From Diadophis punctatus similis (taxonomy: Eukaryota; Chordata; Lepidosauria; Squamata; Dipsadidae): 64,000 nucleotides of DNA. Numbering within the stretch: position 1 is the first letter of the stretch; the number at the start of each line of letters is the position of its first letter. Below the pieces are notes generated by a model. That model was not told the origin of the DNA, ran no database searches, and saw only the letters and a program-made list of their open reading frames with translations. The stretch spans positions 85,491,899 through 85,555,898 of the forward strand of contig JALIGW010000004.1 of NCBI GenBank assembly GCA_023053685.1, written 5' to 3'. Shown here one piece after another: positions 14,905 through 26,047 of this stretch. The position numbers were made by a program, and so were the translations under genes.

Positions 14905-15108
14905 GTCTCTCGCAATTGCTTAGACAAGCCCCTGTATTTGCCTTGGGAATATATTTGGAAGCGATTTGTCCTTGCCTCCTTCCTAGGGCTAAGAGAGAAT
15001 GACTGGCCGAAGGTCACCCAGCTGGCTTTGTGCCTAAGGCAAGATTAGACCTCGCAGTCTCCTGGTTTGTAACCTGATGCATTAAGCACTACACCAACCC
15101 TAAGAATA
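14905..15108 (-). mobile_element. Sauria-like SINE with GATA tail
   Basis: Minus strand: GTTGGTGTAGTGCTTAA (A box), 'gaggtctaatcttgcc' (B box region), 'gctgggtgaccttcggccag', 'ctctcttagccctaggaagg', a middle part with CGCTTCCAAAT, and CTTGTCTAAGCAATTGCGAGAGACAGGG, cut here into pieces for length: CTTGTCTAAGCAATTG then CGAGAGACAGGG. The end runs into GATGATAGATA repeats. Near full length. Confidence 0.8.
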
Positions 15109-16837
15109 TATTATACTGGTTAATCTGTTGCTTAAAAGAATAACAACATCCAACCAAACCCTAACCCTTGGTGTTTGGTTGGATGAATGGATAGATATTA
15201 TTCTATAGTATTTTAATTTAATCCTGGAAATTAATTTGCAGCCCCAATCATGCATTTCTGCAATATTCCAAGTCATAATTAATTGCCAAGGTTTTCTACT
15301 TGGAAAATCAGGCAAATAGCAAAACCATAAGTGATTTGGAGCGTAATGAATCAAACCTTAGTTCCACAACACACAACTCTTGTAAAATCAACAGAGGGTA
15401 CTAACAAGGACAGGATTCATTCCTCTGTGGAATGTTCCAGAAAGGAATTTTGGAGCCAAATGTGGAAACTGCCCCATTCTCTTTTGGGAGGGGAGGGGGG
15501 GAAGCGGGAAATATCTTTCCCCCCATTCTTTTAAGGCCCTATAATACAGTAAGGAAAAGGGGGGAAAGGATATTCACAGTTGCTTGATATGTAACAAAAG
15601 GAGTCTTTAGAAAGTCTTCCATCTGAATATTTTATTTTCTATCCCATGAGCATAATTTAAATCAGAAGGTGCTGGGAAGAAGGTGTTCTTTCATCTCTTC
15701 CTTTTTTTCCTTCCAGGAACCGGTTTCTCCTTGTATTGAAATGCAATTAGGATCCCCTCTTTGAATTCTTTCAAAGCAAACCATTGCCAAAAGGCAATTA
15801 GTAGGCTGCACATGATGGGCTTTGATTCCTTGTGTATTTAATTCAGGTTCTATGACAGTATAGTTTAAGGGCTAATGGAAATCTCCTTTGGAGTGATTCG
15901 CTAAACAGAGATTAGTGTCCAGTTCTTAGATTGAAAAACAAAAGAAGCAATTCTGGAATTACAGGAGAAAAACAACTCTATATATTACAGCTAACATTCG
16001 GAATCCTTTTTAAATATGTTGAAAAGGGGAAAAGAAAAGCTTGGAGGGTTGACAGAATTAAAGGAGTTTCCCCAGAACTGGAAGTTATATTCTGGGTAGG
16101 GTTTATAACTCATGCGGAACAGAGAGGATCAATTATTTCTTTTGAACTTGGATACCGTTGTATTTGCTATTCTGAAGTTGCATTACAATGTGGTCTCATC
16201 TTCAGACTGTGACCCACTAAGACCACCCAGCGCCTTCTCACATGACCAGGTGCCCTGGGGTCTCCTCCATTTGACACTCACCCTTGAGTTTGGCCTCTGC
16301 TTTTCCTCCCTCTCTTTCCACCTGACATTTCAACAAAAGGTTTTTCAAAAACTTCAGCTTAATTTCAGCTTGTGATATTTAGAACAGATTCCTGAATTTG
16401 GGATATGAGTTTGAGGAGGAAGGTCATTCCTGTTTGAAATGTGCCAGAAGGTCACGGCCCTGAAAACTTCAAGGAGTGCTGTTGTTGTGGCTTGCCATGT
16501 TTTTAAAAATAAGACGCTTATTAAGGTGTGTTGGTTTGCCCGAATGATGAAACATCTTGATTGTTCTCGTATTGAAAGGCTAACAGGATGAGTTGACTTT
16601 GGTTGTCTCCTGTTGCGTTTTCATTCTAATTCCTGCATCTTCCCTTCAGTTCAGAACAGAAGGGCAGAAAACCTCCTATCCACATACAGTAAGGAGTCTT
16701 TTTGGTAGCACTGCTTAATCCCATTTCTTCCTGGTTGCCAACTGTGATTGTCTTGAATCATCTAGAAGCTTCTTCTCCACCTCGGTGTAGCTCTTCATCT
16801 GAGAATTCTTCCCTAGTATCCATAACATACAAAACAG
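15109..16837. other. No recognisable feature
   Basis: About 1.7 kb of apparently unique sequence. The ORFs at 15331-15534, 15931-16212 and 16112-16375 show no domain, and nothing suggests splicing signals around them. Confidence 0.5.
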
Positions 16838-17030
16838 AACTTAGAATCACCGGGCCATAAGGGACCTCAGAGGTCTTCTAGTCCAACCCCTTGCTCAAGG
16901 CAGGAGATCTTAGACCATCCTGGTTCAATGGTTGTCCAGTCTATTTTTGAAAACCTCCAGTGATGGAGCACCTACAATCCCGGGAGGCAAGCTATTCCAT
17001 AGACTGATTGTTCTCACTAAGCGGGCTGCA
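16838..17030 (-). mobile_element. CR1 LINE 3' fragment
   Basis: Reverse complement of the common CR1 3' end: 'gggacctcagaggtcttcta', 'gtccaaccccttgctcaagg', 'gaaaacctccagtgatggag', 'gaggcaagctattccat'. More diverged than most copies in the window. Confidence 0.85.
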
Positions 17031-17735
17031 TTGCCTTACTTCGCTTTGGAGGCTTCCTGTAGATTTCCAACCACTACTTCCAACATCCAGAAGACCCAGA
17101 AGAGATTTTCAAACATATTCAAAGTATCTACTATAGTTTAGTTTTCTCAGTTTCTGTGAGACAATGTAAAGCATTCGCCAAGGCACATCATGCCAGTTCC
17201 ATGCCTCATTGGTGGCCTGTTCACTTACCTTGAGTATCTCACACACACACAAAAAAGAGAGAGAAGAAAAGAAATAAGAAAAAGAAAGACATTTATTGCC
17301 ATGCAATGATCCTGTCTTGTCACAGAAAAAATAATGTGAGACTAGAACACAAAATCCTTTCTGATGATAAATATTTAAATAGAATTGCTGTACAACGCTG
17401 TGGAAATTGCACGAAATACCTCATTAGCATATCAGAAATGTACTTTTAAACATCTTCATTTTTATTTTTATTGGCAATTTGTCCAGGCAGAGTATTTTAA
17501 TCAAACAAAATTTGCAGCCTTGATGAGAACGCATCTTCGTTCCAGCAAATGGCGTCTTCTAATTATGCTCGGCAGAGACGAGATCTTGAGAAGCATAACG
17601 CTTTTACTTCCCAGTCCTGATCATAAATCTTTCCAGGCTTAACCTCTACCAAACAAGGAATATCCAATTTTTTCTTTCATGAAATTGAAACGTTCCACAG
17701 CAATGAGAAGAAAGCTGTACAGTCTTCTTTTTGAT
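17031..17735. other. No recognisable feature
   Basis: Unique-looking sequence; nothing recognised. Confidence 0.45.
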
Positions 17736-18140
17736 CTACAAACATCTTTATTGATGGTGGCAAACATCCTTCCTACCATTAATGGCTATAGAATCAGTTG
17801 CTCGTTTATACCTTCCATTCTGACTACGTGTCACAATGGTCAAACAAGTGGCAACTTCAAATCTCAACCAACAAATGCTCTGTCTTACACATTGGCAAAA
17901 AAAACCCAGAACGTAAAATACAAGCTGGATGGACACGACCTTGTAGACGACCCTCACTCTGTCAAGGACCTTGGAGTACTCATCTCTAATGATCTAAGTG
18001 CCAGAGCCCACTGCAATAGCATTGACAAAAAGGTATTAAGAATTGTTAACCTAATCTTGCGAAGCTTCTTCTCAGGTAATATTGTACTGCTAACTAGGGC
18101 ATCCAAAACCTTTGCTAGACCAATTCTCGAATACAGGTCA
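17736..18140 (+). mobile_element. CR1/L3-type LINE, reverse transcriptase C-terminal part
   Basis: Frames read YVSQWSNKWQLQISTNKCSV and LHIGKK, then (shifted) YKLDGHDLVDDPHSVKDLGV, NDLSARAHCNSIDKK, LILRSFFSGNIVLLTRASKT and FARPILEY. These are the thumb-side motifs of CR1/L3 reverse transcriptase, just after the catalytic FADD motif, which is not kept. A frame change falls near 17900. The copy ends where the palindrome at 18141 begins. Confidence 0.85.
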
Positions 18141-18597
18141 ATTACTGAAGAAGAGCCATTGAGTTTGAGCTCCTCCGGGCATTTCCTTCCTGGTGGGGTC
18201 TCTCTCTCTCTCTGTCTTTCTCTTTCTCTCTATGTTTCTGTCTCTCTCTCTTTCACACACACACAAGCACACACGAGCACACACAAAAACACACACACAG
18301 AGGGAGGAGGGAGGGAGAGGGAGAGAGAGAAAGAGAGAGGGGGAGAAAGAGAGAGAAAGAGAGAGAGAAAGATATACATATATACTGTATATATATATAC
18401 TGTATATATATATATATATACTGTATGTATACACACACACACACACACACTGTATATATATCTATATATATCTATATTTATATCTATATATATATATATA
18501 CTGCAGAGAGAGACAGAGACAGAGAGAGAGACCCCACCAGGAAGGAAATGCCTGGAGGAGCTCAGACACAATGGCTCTTCTTCAGTAATTTTTATAA
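18141..18597. repeat. Long palindrome with microsatellite core
   Basis: Two arms of about 75 bases (18141-18215 and 18519-18597) are near-perfect inverted copies: AATTACTGAAGAAGAGCCAT at the left and its complement ATGGCTCTTCTTCAGTAATT at the right, continuing through 'ggcatttccttcctggtggg' with a few mismatches. Between them lie CT, CA, GA, TA and CA runs. Arm sequences match nothing else in the window. It could be a fold-back transposon or an inverted duplication. Confidence 0.85.
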
Positions 18598-20124
18598 TTC
18601 CCCTTAGTAATATTGACTGATTGGTCAATCAGTCTAGTTTAGAAATGCCTCATTTGCTACAGGAAAATAGGATGAGCTGTTTTGTTTTGTTTTCCCTGTA
18701 GGGAAAATATATATATATATATTTGTTTTTCAATTGCTTTCCCGAAGTTAAAATGAATTTGTTCTATTCCCCCCCCCCAGACAAAAACTTCAGCCTTGCC
18801 CATCTTAGTGTCAGCTAAGCCTCTGGATGACTCTGATCGTTTCATTTCATGAATGAAGGCGAATATAAGAGCCCTACATTTGTATGTGGAGAATGTGGAG
18901 GAAGAGTCCTACGTTCCTCCACTTCCAGGCTTGGCAGCAGAAGACCCTAACTCCCCAGGGCTGATGGGCTTCAGTGGGCAAAGTCTCCCCTGGCTGGAGA
19001 AAGGACCAGCGATGTCCCTATAGTCCCAATGCAGGGAGTTTTTGGGAACAGAGGCCCTGACCAAAAAAATGGATGCAGACAACTCCCCAGTGGTGACTTT
19101 TATCTCAAGTTGGGCGCTTGAGTGCTGCCAAACCATCTATAAGGAGATCTAACTGAGTTATGTGTCCCCTGTTAACTCAGATGCAATTGAAATTACAGCT
19201 TATTTTAGTTCTACTGCCAGCCTGAAAGGGAATCTCATGCGTGCAATTGATCTTCCTTCTCTTCTCCAAATTCTCAGGGCATTCTGATTTATTCTACTGA
19301 TGTGACTTACTAGATAATAAAGATAATTGTGCCCTGACATGGTTGCCAAATTTGTTATACTGCGTGAAACCTCTGCCCTGCTATAAACTGTTAATGCTTT
19401 TACTCTGATGCACTTTTTCGGCATATGACCGTAATAAAACCTTATTTTACATGCCTTGCTATACAAGGATGGGAGAAAGAATACAATTGCACCCGGTACC
19501 AAAATATTTAATAGCTTCTAGCAGATATACAGATGCAGATTCCATGATTTCTATGCTGGTTTTTTTTTTTGCAGGATAATTATTGGCGCAACTCACATTC
19601 CTAAAACATTTTGATAATTTTATGCTGATATTTGGGATCTAATGTACTTGGAGTGTGACGAGTTCAGCTGACACAATTATATTCCACCCCCAATCCTGCT
19701 CCAGATGCCTTTGTCTGCAGAGCATTGTTAACACCAAACAAAAGACATACTTTTTTTTCCAGGGTCTGCTATTTTTAGCTCCTCAGTTTCCTTGGAGGTC
19801 TTCCACCTCTGACATCCTTGACTTGAAACAGTTCACTAATTTTATTTGCTCTCTTGACTTTCCCCGGAAGCCCCCATGGGAAATTCATGACAAGGCATCA
19901 AAGCTTGTCATCCTTAGGTGTAAAATGTGTAGAGGAGCAATTCAGCAAGCCGTGAAATTTATTTTTCACTGTATCCGATACTGTTTCTAAGGCTGTGAAA
20001 AGTTCTCTTTTTTCTGATGAGTTTATGGGTGCACCAATATTAGTGAAATGTAATTATGCTTGAGAAGTGCCAATGGAAGCTTGTGCTCATGTTATAAAGT
20101 GCTCTATGAAGATATACTTCATTC
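18598..20124. other. No recognisable feature
   Basis: About 1.5 kb without a recognised repeat. The part 19585-20100 is repeat-free and might be conserved non-coding sequence, but that is only an impression. Confidence 0.4.
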
Positions 20125-20670
20125 TACTGGATGGATTCTCCTTGGGACTATGTAGGACAAATGGGGAGGACGCTAACCATAGGATTGCAAGAACACAAGC
20201 GAGAGGTCAGATGAGGAGAGCCAAGCTCATTGGTATCCCCACATTGCAATGAACAAGGAAATACATTCAATTTCGCAGCTACTAAGATTGTTGGACAAGC
20301 AGGCACTAAAACAGCCAGGGAATTGATTGAAGCCTGGGAAACGGGTCCCTCAACATGCAACAAGAGTGCTGATTTACTACCAGCTTATCAGATACTTAGG
20401 AGTGGAGGACTTGGCAACACAAGGAAACAACAGCCAACGACTTAATAGGTAGTTGGCCATCAACACCCCAATCAACAACTAAAAAGCCACAAACAACCAG
20501 GTGGCACATAAATGCTATGCCTAGAATAGCCCAAAGCCCACATTCTGGTAGAGAGAAGTTCCCTGAGGTTGGGCTGCAGCAGAAGTCCGAAAGCTCAAAA
20601 GAGAAAACCTCTGTTCCTGGTGATTGGCCCAGATTGGATCCTGCAACATTATCCTGGGATATGCATAGTT
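20125..20670 (+). mobile_element. Penelope-like element, GIY-YIG end (lineage B)
   Basis: The frame from about 20149 reads YVGQMGRTLTIGLQEHKREV, a stop, then GEPSSLVSPHCNEQG, NTFNFAATKIVGQAGTKTAR and ELIEAWETGP. This is the GIY-YIG endonuclease that PLEs carry after the reverse transcriptase; the ELIEAW glutamate fits the catalytic Glu. The N-terminal GIY half is missing and one in-frame stop (R*GE) is present. The non-coding 3' part contains a hammerhead-like core at 20555-20601. Related copies: 23086-23328 and 41396-42185. Confidence 0.85.
20555..20601 (+). ncRNA. Hammerhead-like core, family B (degenerate)
   Basis: TTCC, then box CTGAGGT (consensus CTGATGA), extra T, stem II GGGCT/AGTCC with an 8-base loop, GAAA, then GCTC. 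In family B the bases after the cut (GGAA in the 41.8-kb copy) pair with TTCC as helix I; here they read AAAA, so helix I is lost. Confidence 0.45.
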
Positions 20671-22954
20671 GCCTCCGTTCATGATATGCTTCATTTGTTT
20701 TCACTGAGAAAGTTGCCAATGGTGTGGAAGTAGATGAATTAATTAATCCTCATCTGATTTTTCTTGTTGTTGTTGTTTGCTGTTCTGGAGCACAAGACTC
20801 TCTTCAAAATAAAACAGAGCCGCAACAGCAGCAACCAAAGAGAACAAAAACTACACTCCAAGCCCCATGCCGACCTCCTTAATTCTGCAAGCCACTTCCT
20901 TGTGTGTTTCTAAGGAAAGTTTGACAAAATCAATGCATTCACGTTCTTCTTGGTCAATAGGTTCCAATTCATGGGAAACGGCAGAGGTCAGGAAACGGAG
21001 AAGAGGACATTGTAGTTACAAGTCTGGAAAAGATACAAATATTGCTGAGTTCCTGAGATGTTCTGGGACAGTTCACTATTTGAACCTTCAAAACAAGACC
21101 TACAGTGGTCACTTCAATGGCGTCAACTTAGCAGAGACCTTCATGCATAGAACATGGGGGCTTTTTAAAGTCAAAGCCATCACGTGAAGGCCTACAGGCA
21201 TGTTGGTTTTCACATGGGCCAGTCTCCTGAATCCATAGGGATCCCGATACTCATTGGTAGATCTTCTCTAGATTTAAATGCCTGGCGTGATCTTGCAAGC
21301 TTTTCCAGCACTCCTCTGTCCCTAAATCCGTCCTTTCTCTCCCTGAATGGCAGACTAATTGAAGGATGGTGATTTCAAAGCCTGGAGACCTGGAGTGTCC
21401 CCGCTGCACAGCAGAAAATGAAGTATGACAGCACATTACCCTACTGAACCAATTTAAGGTATTATTATTAGTGCCATGTAGGGGGAAAATCTCTTTTTCT
21501 GCCAGCCCTCTGATTTCCCCATGGGGGAAGACAACTTCTGAGAAATGACAAAGCAGCTTTGGCGTGGCATTAATTATGATTAAGGACAGTTACATCTTCA
21601 TGTTTTGCAGTGCAGCAATCCAAGCACACTTTCCAAGAGAGAATTAGTGGGATTTGCCTGTCAACAATCCCCTCCTTGCTTTACCTTACCAGTCTTAGCG
21701 TGGCCAGCAATTATTGCACAGCAAAAGTCCAGAAGAACACTAGATGGCACCAGAGAGAGACACGAAGCCCTTTCTATTCCCATCTAGTGGTCATTTGGTC
21801 TTGTTTGGCCCACAGATAGAATCCAGACACTAGATAGTCTTGCAAGATGCCAAGTATTGCAAGGATTGGGTGAAATGGATCTTTGCCCACAAAAATAAAC
21901 TTTACAAAAATATTATATAAAGTGCTTCTGAGTTTGCTTCTGTTTTGATTCATGCCTGTTCATTTTTAAGGTAACGTCTGGCTCAAGTCATGTTTGACTC
22001 CTGTAAGTTCTTGGTCTTTTCCACGGAGGATTCTTAGCCTGTAGAGACATAATTTGCCATTTCCTTCTTCTTTATCTTCCCTGGTGGTGTCCCAGTCATG
22101 TAACAGGCCTGACCCTGCTTGGCATTTTCCCCAGATTATCTAACAACTCCTAGGTGCTGTCACTTGATGTGTCCATTCCTCTTTACCTGGATGCAAATCT
22201 TGGATAAAACTGCCTGGGCTTACACTGAATAAGCTGCTTAAGGATTAAGCAAATGACTAGATACAACTAGGAATTGTATTTAAATGTTATAAGTTGACTA
22301 GATCCTCATGTCTCTCCCATGATAGCCTCTATGCAGGACGTTTATTTTTCTTCACACCCCCGTCTGTCTCTTTTCTTGGTCAACAGCACTGTTAAATTGA
22401 GTACATTACTTCAAATAATAATAATATCTCGATCTTATTATTTATCCGCCAATGCCTACTGTGAAATTAAGATGCAGGAGTTGAAATATGCCTTTCAGAA
22501 GCTCCTTTTCAACAATCCAGGGGATGAACCTCCAAGGAACAGGCATGAGTCTGCAGCTTCCTTGCAATTTTAAAGATCGAAATTGCAGAGAAAACTCTGC
22601 AAAAAAAAAAAAAATCTGAAACCAAGACAAAAAAAAAGGAGTTAATTTCTCTTGAATAATCTTAAAGGCAGAAATTGTTGGATCTGTTGGTAGAGAGAAG
22701 CACTCATCCTAGGAAGGCTGAGGGGAGAAAAAGTGCAATAAAAATAGATAACATTTCATATTAACAAAGCTTTAAGTAATGAAGTAGGTGGACTTTTCAC
22801 CACAAAAGGCACCAATTTTTTCCTTCAAGAGTTATTACAGTGGTTCAAATCTCCCTGTTTATATACCAAGCTTATATGAAGCCAGCATTGGCCTGTGGTG
22901 ATAAAGGTATTTGATACTGAAAACAAGGAGACTCCCAGGGTGATCCTGAAACAT
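20671..22954. other. No recognisable feature
   Basis: About 2.3 kb of sequence without a recognised transposon or simple repeat. ORFs here (20867-21187, 22319-22573 and others) have no domain. Confidence 0.5.
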
Positions 22955-23085
22955 TATAGGATGCCTGAAGAAATTTGTGAAGTTGCTTCAACTACGCCAT
23001 AACGGAAAGTCCGGATGCATCCGCTATTTCCGATTGGATAAAACAAGCTCGTGTGCCAGTCCTATTCAATCTGTTCTTCTCTTGC
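22955..23085 (+). mobile_element. Non-LTR retrotransposon RT fragment, part 1
   Basis: Frames read LKKFVKLLQLRHNGKSG, then (shifted) IKQARVPVLFNLFFSC. This corresponds to the stretch of many LINE reverse transcriptases that reads (N)GVKQGCVLAP-LFN-F. The fragment stops where the PLE at 23086 starts and resumes at 23330, so the PLE sits inside it. I do not assign the clade. Confidence 0.7.
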
Positions 23086-23328
23086 AGGATCCAATCTGAG
23101 TCAGTCACCTGGACCAGAGGTTTAGTCTCTCTCACCAGAGTGTGTGCTTTGGGCTATTCTATGTGTAGTGGTTATATGGTGTCCGGTTGTGTGTGGCTTT
23201 TTAGTTGTTGATCGGGGTTTTGATTGCTGGCTATTAAGTCTTTGGCTGTTGTTTCCTTGTGTTGCCAAGTCTTCAGCTCCTAAGTACCGGATAAATTGGT
23301 GGGAAGGTTGACTGAGGGTTCTTTCCTT
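23086..23328 (-). mobile_element. Penelope-like element fragment (lineage B), nested in a LINE
   Basis: Minus-strand complement of the 3' part of the 20.1-kb element: 'cagattggatcctgca' terminus (here tgcaggatccaatctg), 'agcccaaagcacacactctg', and AEDLATQGNNSQRL coding remnant. The hammerhead core region is deleted between 'cctggaccagaggttt' and 'agtctctctcacc'. Confidence 0.75.
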
Positions 23329-23329
23329 G

Positions 23330-23645
23330 CTTGTTGTCGGGAGCTCTCCAGGGTCCTGAAGGAGGGAGTGTAGATTGAGTACCAACTGGACAGCTCCCTC
23401 TTTGACCTTGGCAGATGTCATTCAAGAGAGCCCTCTTTGCAGGTGACTGTGTGCTCCTGGCACACAAAGACAGCGACCTACATTGATGTTGAACAACTTG
23501 TCAGAAGCTGCTATGCTTTTTGGTCTATTAGCCTGAACAAGATTGAAGCACTTCACCAGCCCATCTCAAATACCCAAACCTGTATCCAAATCACTGTTGG
23601 CGACACCCAGTTGATAAATGTAAATTCATGCATGCATGCATGCAT
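23330..23645 (+). mobile_element. Non-LTR retrotransposon RT fragment, part 2
   Basis: Reads LSRVLKEGV*IEYQLDSSLF, then LFAGDCVLLAHKDSDLH and, after a shift, AFWSISLNKIEALHQPISNT and ITVGDTQLINVNS. LFAGDC corresponds to the catalytic (F)ADDC motif with Asp changed to Gly, so this copy is inactive. It ends in a (CATG)n run at 23624-23652. Confidence 0.75.
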
Positions 23646-23652
23646 GCATACA

Positions 23653-24655
23653 CATGTGTATGCTTTGTAGAATACATCTATACTCAATGCATCTAATTAT
23701 ACATGAATGCATATATAATCAATACATCTGGTTATTAGGCATTGCCAATCAAGAGAAGTCAGCTATGAAGCAAGAGAATACAGGAAAATAAAGACTTATC
23801 AACAATATATTTGTTAAAGCCAGCAATTAAAAAGGGTAGGAGAGCCAGTTGCAGCTTGCTAAACTCACAATAAACACTCAATCAAATAAACAGCTGGAAT
23901 CAGGGTTGCTGCCATCTAGCCATTAATTCAAATATTGCAACAGCTGCCTGGCAGCCCTAGAAAGGGTTAAGAAGAAACAATGAAATTGAACATTTTGGGT
24001 GACTGAGCTGGAAGCTGCTAAGAGAGCAGTTTTTCTGTTTGAGCCCCTAAGCAAGTACTGTAAAATTCCATTTGAATATATATATATATCCAAAGAGAGA
24101 GAGAGATGCGGGGGAGGGGGAAGAGAGCTTCAAGTCCACATGCTGCCACATGCTGATAGTGATAAATCCAAAAAGGCACAACTGTTAGCACTGCAATTTT
24201 CATCACCCCACAAAAGAAGCTGGTTCGGTTGCTCAGATGACCAGAAAATATGTATAACTGTTCACAGCTTCCTTCAGATTTATATGATAATTAAATTTGC
24301 TTCCAAAATTTGCTTCAGCAGTGGGTTTTAATTCCTTTGCTCCGGTGGGACGTTCCATCACTTTTAATTAAGAAGAACTCCCATCTTGTTATTTTCCCAA
24401 AAGGGAATCGTTCCTTCAAAAGTGTTGCGTTGTTCTAAGAGAGGCTGGAACACAGCAGAAGGAGGCCTAGACTTGGCAGACACTACAAGGCATACTTCGG
24501 TCTCCAAGGGAGGTCGGCTCAGTCAGATGATGGGCACAACATCACAATCCACATCTCTCCTTGTTTCATATGTGGGTGCAATGCCATGCACAGCGCCTTG
24601 CAGAGTTTAAATGCTCTGTCTAATTGCTAGACAAGCATTTTTCAGTTTCAGCAAC
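23653..24655. other. No recognisable feature
   Basis: Ordinary sequence with short AT and GA runs near 24079-24125. Confidence 0.45.
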
Positions 24656-24689
24656 ATAATGTTGGGAGAAATATCCATCTGCTTCAGTT

Positions 24690-25060
24690 CCAAGCCGGGA
24701 GAAAGGCACTGCAGACAAAATGGAGACTGGAGGCTGATTGGAAAGAGGGTCCATTTATTGATGAACAGGACCACATGTTTATGGTTCTGGTGCAGCTGAA
24801 CGCATGGAGTTGAGAGTGTGGGGATTTTATACCTTCTCTTGGGCTTTGCACTTGAGCTTCCTGTTCCTGTGCAAGAACATGTATTCTATTGGCTTTTGTC
24901 AGACTCCCATGGGGCCCTATAGGAGTCATGTTTGTTTGAGCTAAGATTGGTTGAAGTTTGGACTGCTGATACAGTGTCCTTAGGATATTGTGCCATGCTC
25001 TGCTGCTAGTGGGTTAATCCTATTATGTCCTGGAGGGTCATGTCTTCAACCCATCACCCT
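24690..25060 (-). mobile_element. Probable LTR (retrovirus-like), boundaries unsure
   Basis: On the minus strand the order is: a GCCAATAGA box (CCAAT type) near 24892, GGTATAAAATCC (TATA box, 24825-24831), then about 65 bases later AATAAA (24754-24759), then a CT-rich stretch. That is the U3-R-U5 layout of an LTR. No internal region or second LTR is seen, so it would be a solo LTR. Ends and target duplication are not certain. Confidence 0.5.
24825..24831 (-). promoter_or_regulatory. TATA box of the probable LTR
   Basis: TATAAAA on the minus strand, preceded about 60 bases upstream by a CCAAT-type box and followed about 70 bases downstream by AATAAA. This spacing suits an LTR promoter and polyadenylation signal. 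Confidence 0.4.
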
Positions 25061-25267
25061 GGAGCTGGAGGTCTTTTGTCTTGTAGATAGGCTGGCCCAG
25101 TCTTTCTCAATGGGCACCAAATATCTACTGGGGGCAGAGAGAGGCTTTCTGTCTTTAAAACATGTTTCTTCTTTTATCATCCAGGGAAATATAATATTCT
25201 GGCTTTTTTAATATTTCTCAAAACATTTCATTCTTCTAGGAGAGGGGTGGGTGCTAACTTTCTACAA

Positions 25268-25400
25268 TAAGGATGGGTGGACCAGCTCCCAGAATTCCTC
25301 AACTGGAATTCTGGCTGGGGAATTGCTTGTGCCAGCTGGGGAATCCTGAGAATTGAAGTCCACCCATTCTTAAATTTGCCAGATTGAGAAATATTGTGCC
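25268..25400. mobile_element. Palindromic hAT-like MITE
   Basis: Inverted halves: 'gggtggaccagctcccagaa' on the left and 'gaattgaagtccaccc' on the right, with 'ctggggaatt' between. Same family as 39140-39215 and the shell at 60340-60433. The outer ends are eroded. Confidence 0.6.
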
Positions 25401-25892
25401 AGAGAATGGGGCTGTTTCACCCTTTCTGAACGCTACTACGGGCACCAGCTGCTGCTGCTGTGAAAATATTTGCTTTCAAAATAGGGAAATTTGTTCAGCT
25501 CTCATCTTTCCACTTGCTCTTAATTGCCTCTCCAAATATTAAGCATGTGTTCACGCTTAACTCCCGATAACAACATGGGCACTGTATGGGAGAGGATTCC
25601 TGCTGCCTCGCTCTGTTTTCCAAATTCCTATTACAATTCCTATGATTTCCTACAGTGTCTCCCATCTAAGCAGATCTGAGTAGGCTTAGCATTTCTCAAT
25701 CACAGTCAACTCTCAGGGATGCCCAACTTAAGCCGTGATTTCATCTTATTGTCTTACCAACTCTTTCCAAAATGATTTGAAAAAACAAATGGTGGCAATG
25801 ATTGTGCCATGGAAGTTCCACCCATTGGTAATATTCATAAAAAAGGTGGACACCATCTTGGCTGCCTGCCTGAGTTTTTTGACCATGTCTTG
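25401..25892. other. No recognisable feature
   Basis: Ordinary sequence; nothing recognised. Confidence 0.45.
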
Positions 25893-25992
25893 GGAAGACA
25901 TAGCAGAATAGTACTGTTGGAAGGGACCTTGGAGGTCTTCTAGCCCAACCCCCTGCTCAAGCAGGACACCCTACACCATTTCAGACAAACGT
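25893..25992 (-). mobile_element. CR1 LINE 3' terminus
   Basis: Minus strand of the last ~95 bases of the common CR1 lineage: 'ttggaagggaccttggaggt', 'cttctagcccaacccc', 'ccctacaccatttcagac'. Confidence 0.85.
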
Positions 25993-26047
25993 GTCACGTA
26001 GTGAATATTGTCAGTTGTATGTCTATGCAGGGTGATACACCCTATCC

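Noticed and set aside
14915..15108. Genuine tRNA gene
   Set aside because: Only A- and B-box-like parts occur, with a SINE body behind them and no cloverleaf or anticodon arm that I could draw.
17679..18620. 313-codon open frame
   Set aside because: Joins a damaged CR1/L3 reverse transcriptase piece to the microsatellite palindrome; no single protein family spans it.
24660..25266. Exact LTR ends TG...CA with ATAA duplications
   Set aside because: The right end falls in what looks like the terminal repeat of the next MITE, and a 4-base match is easily due to chance.
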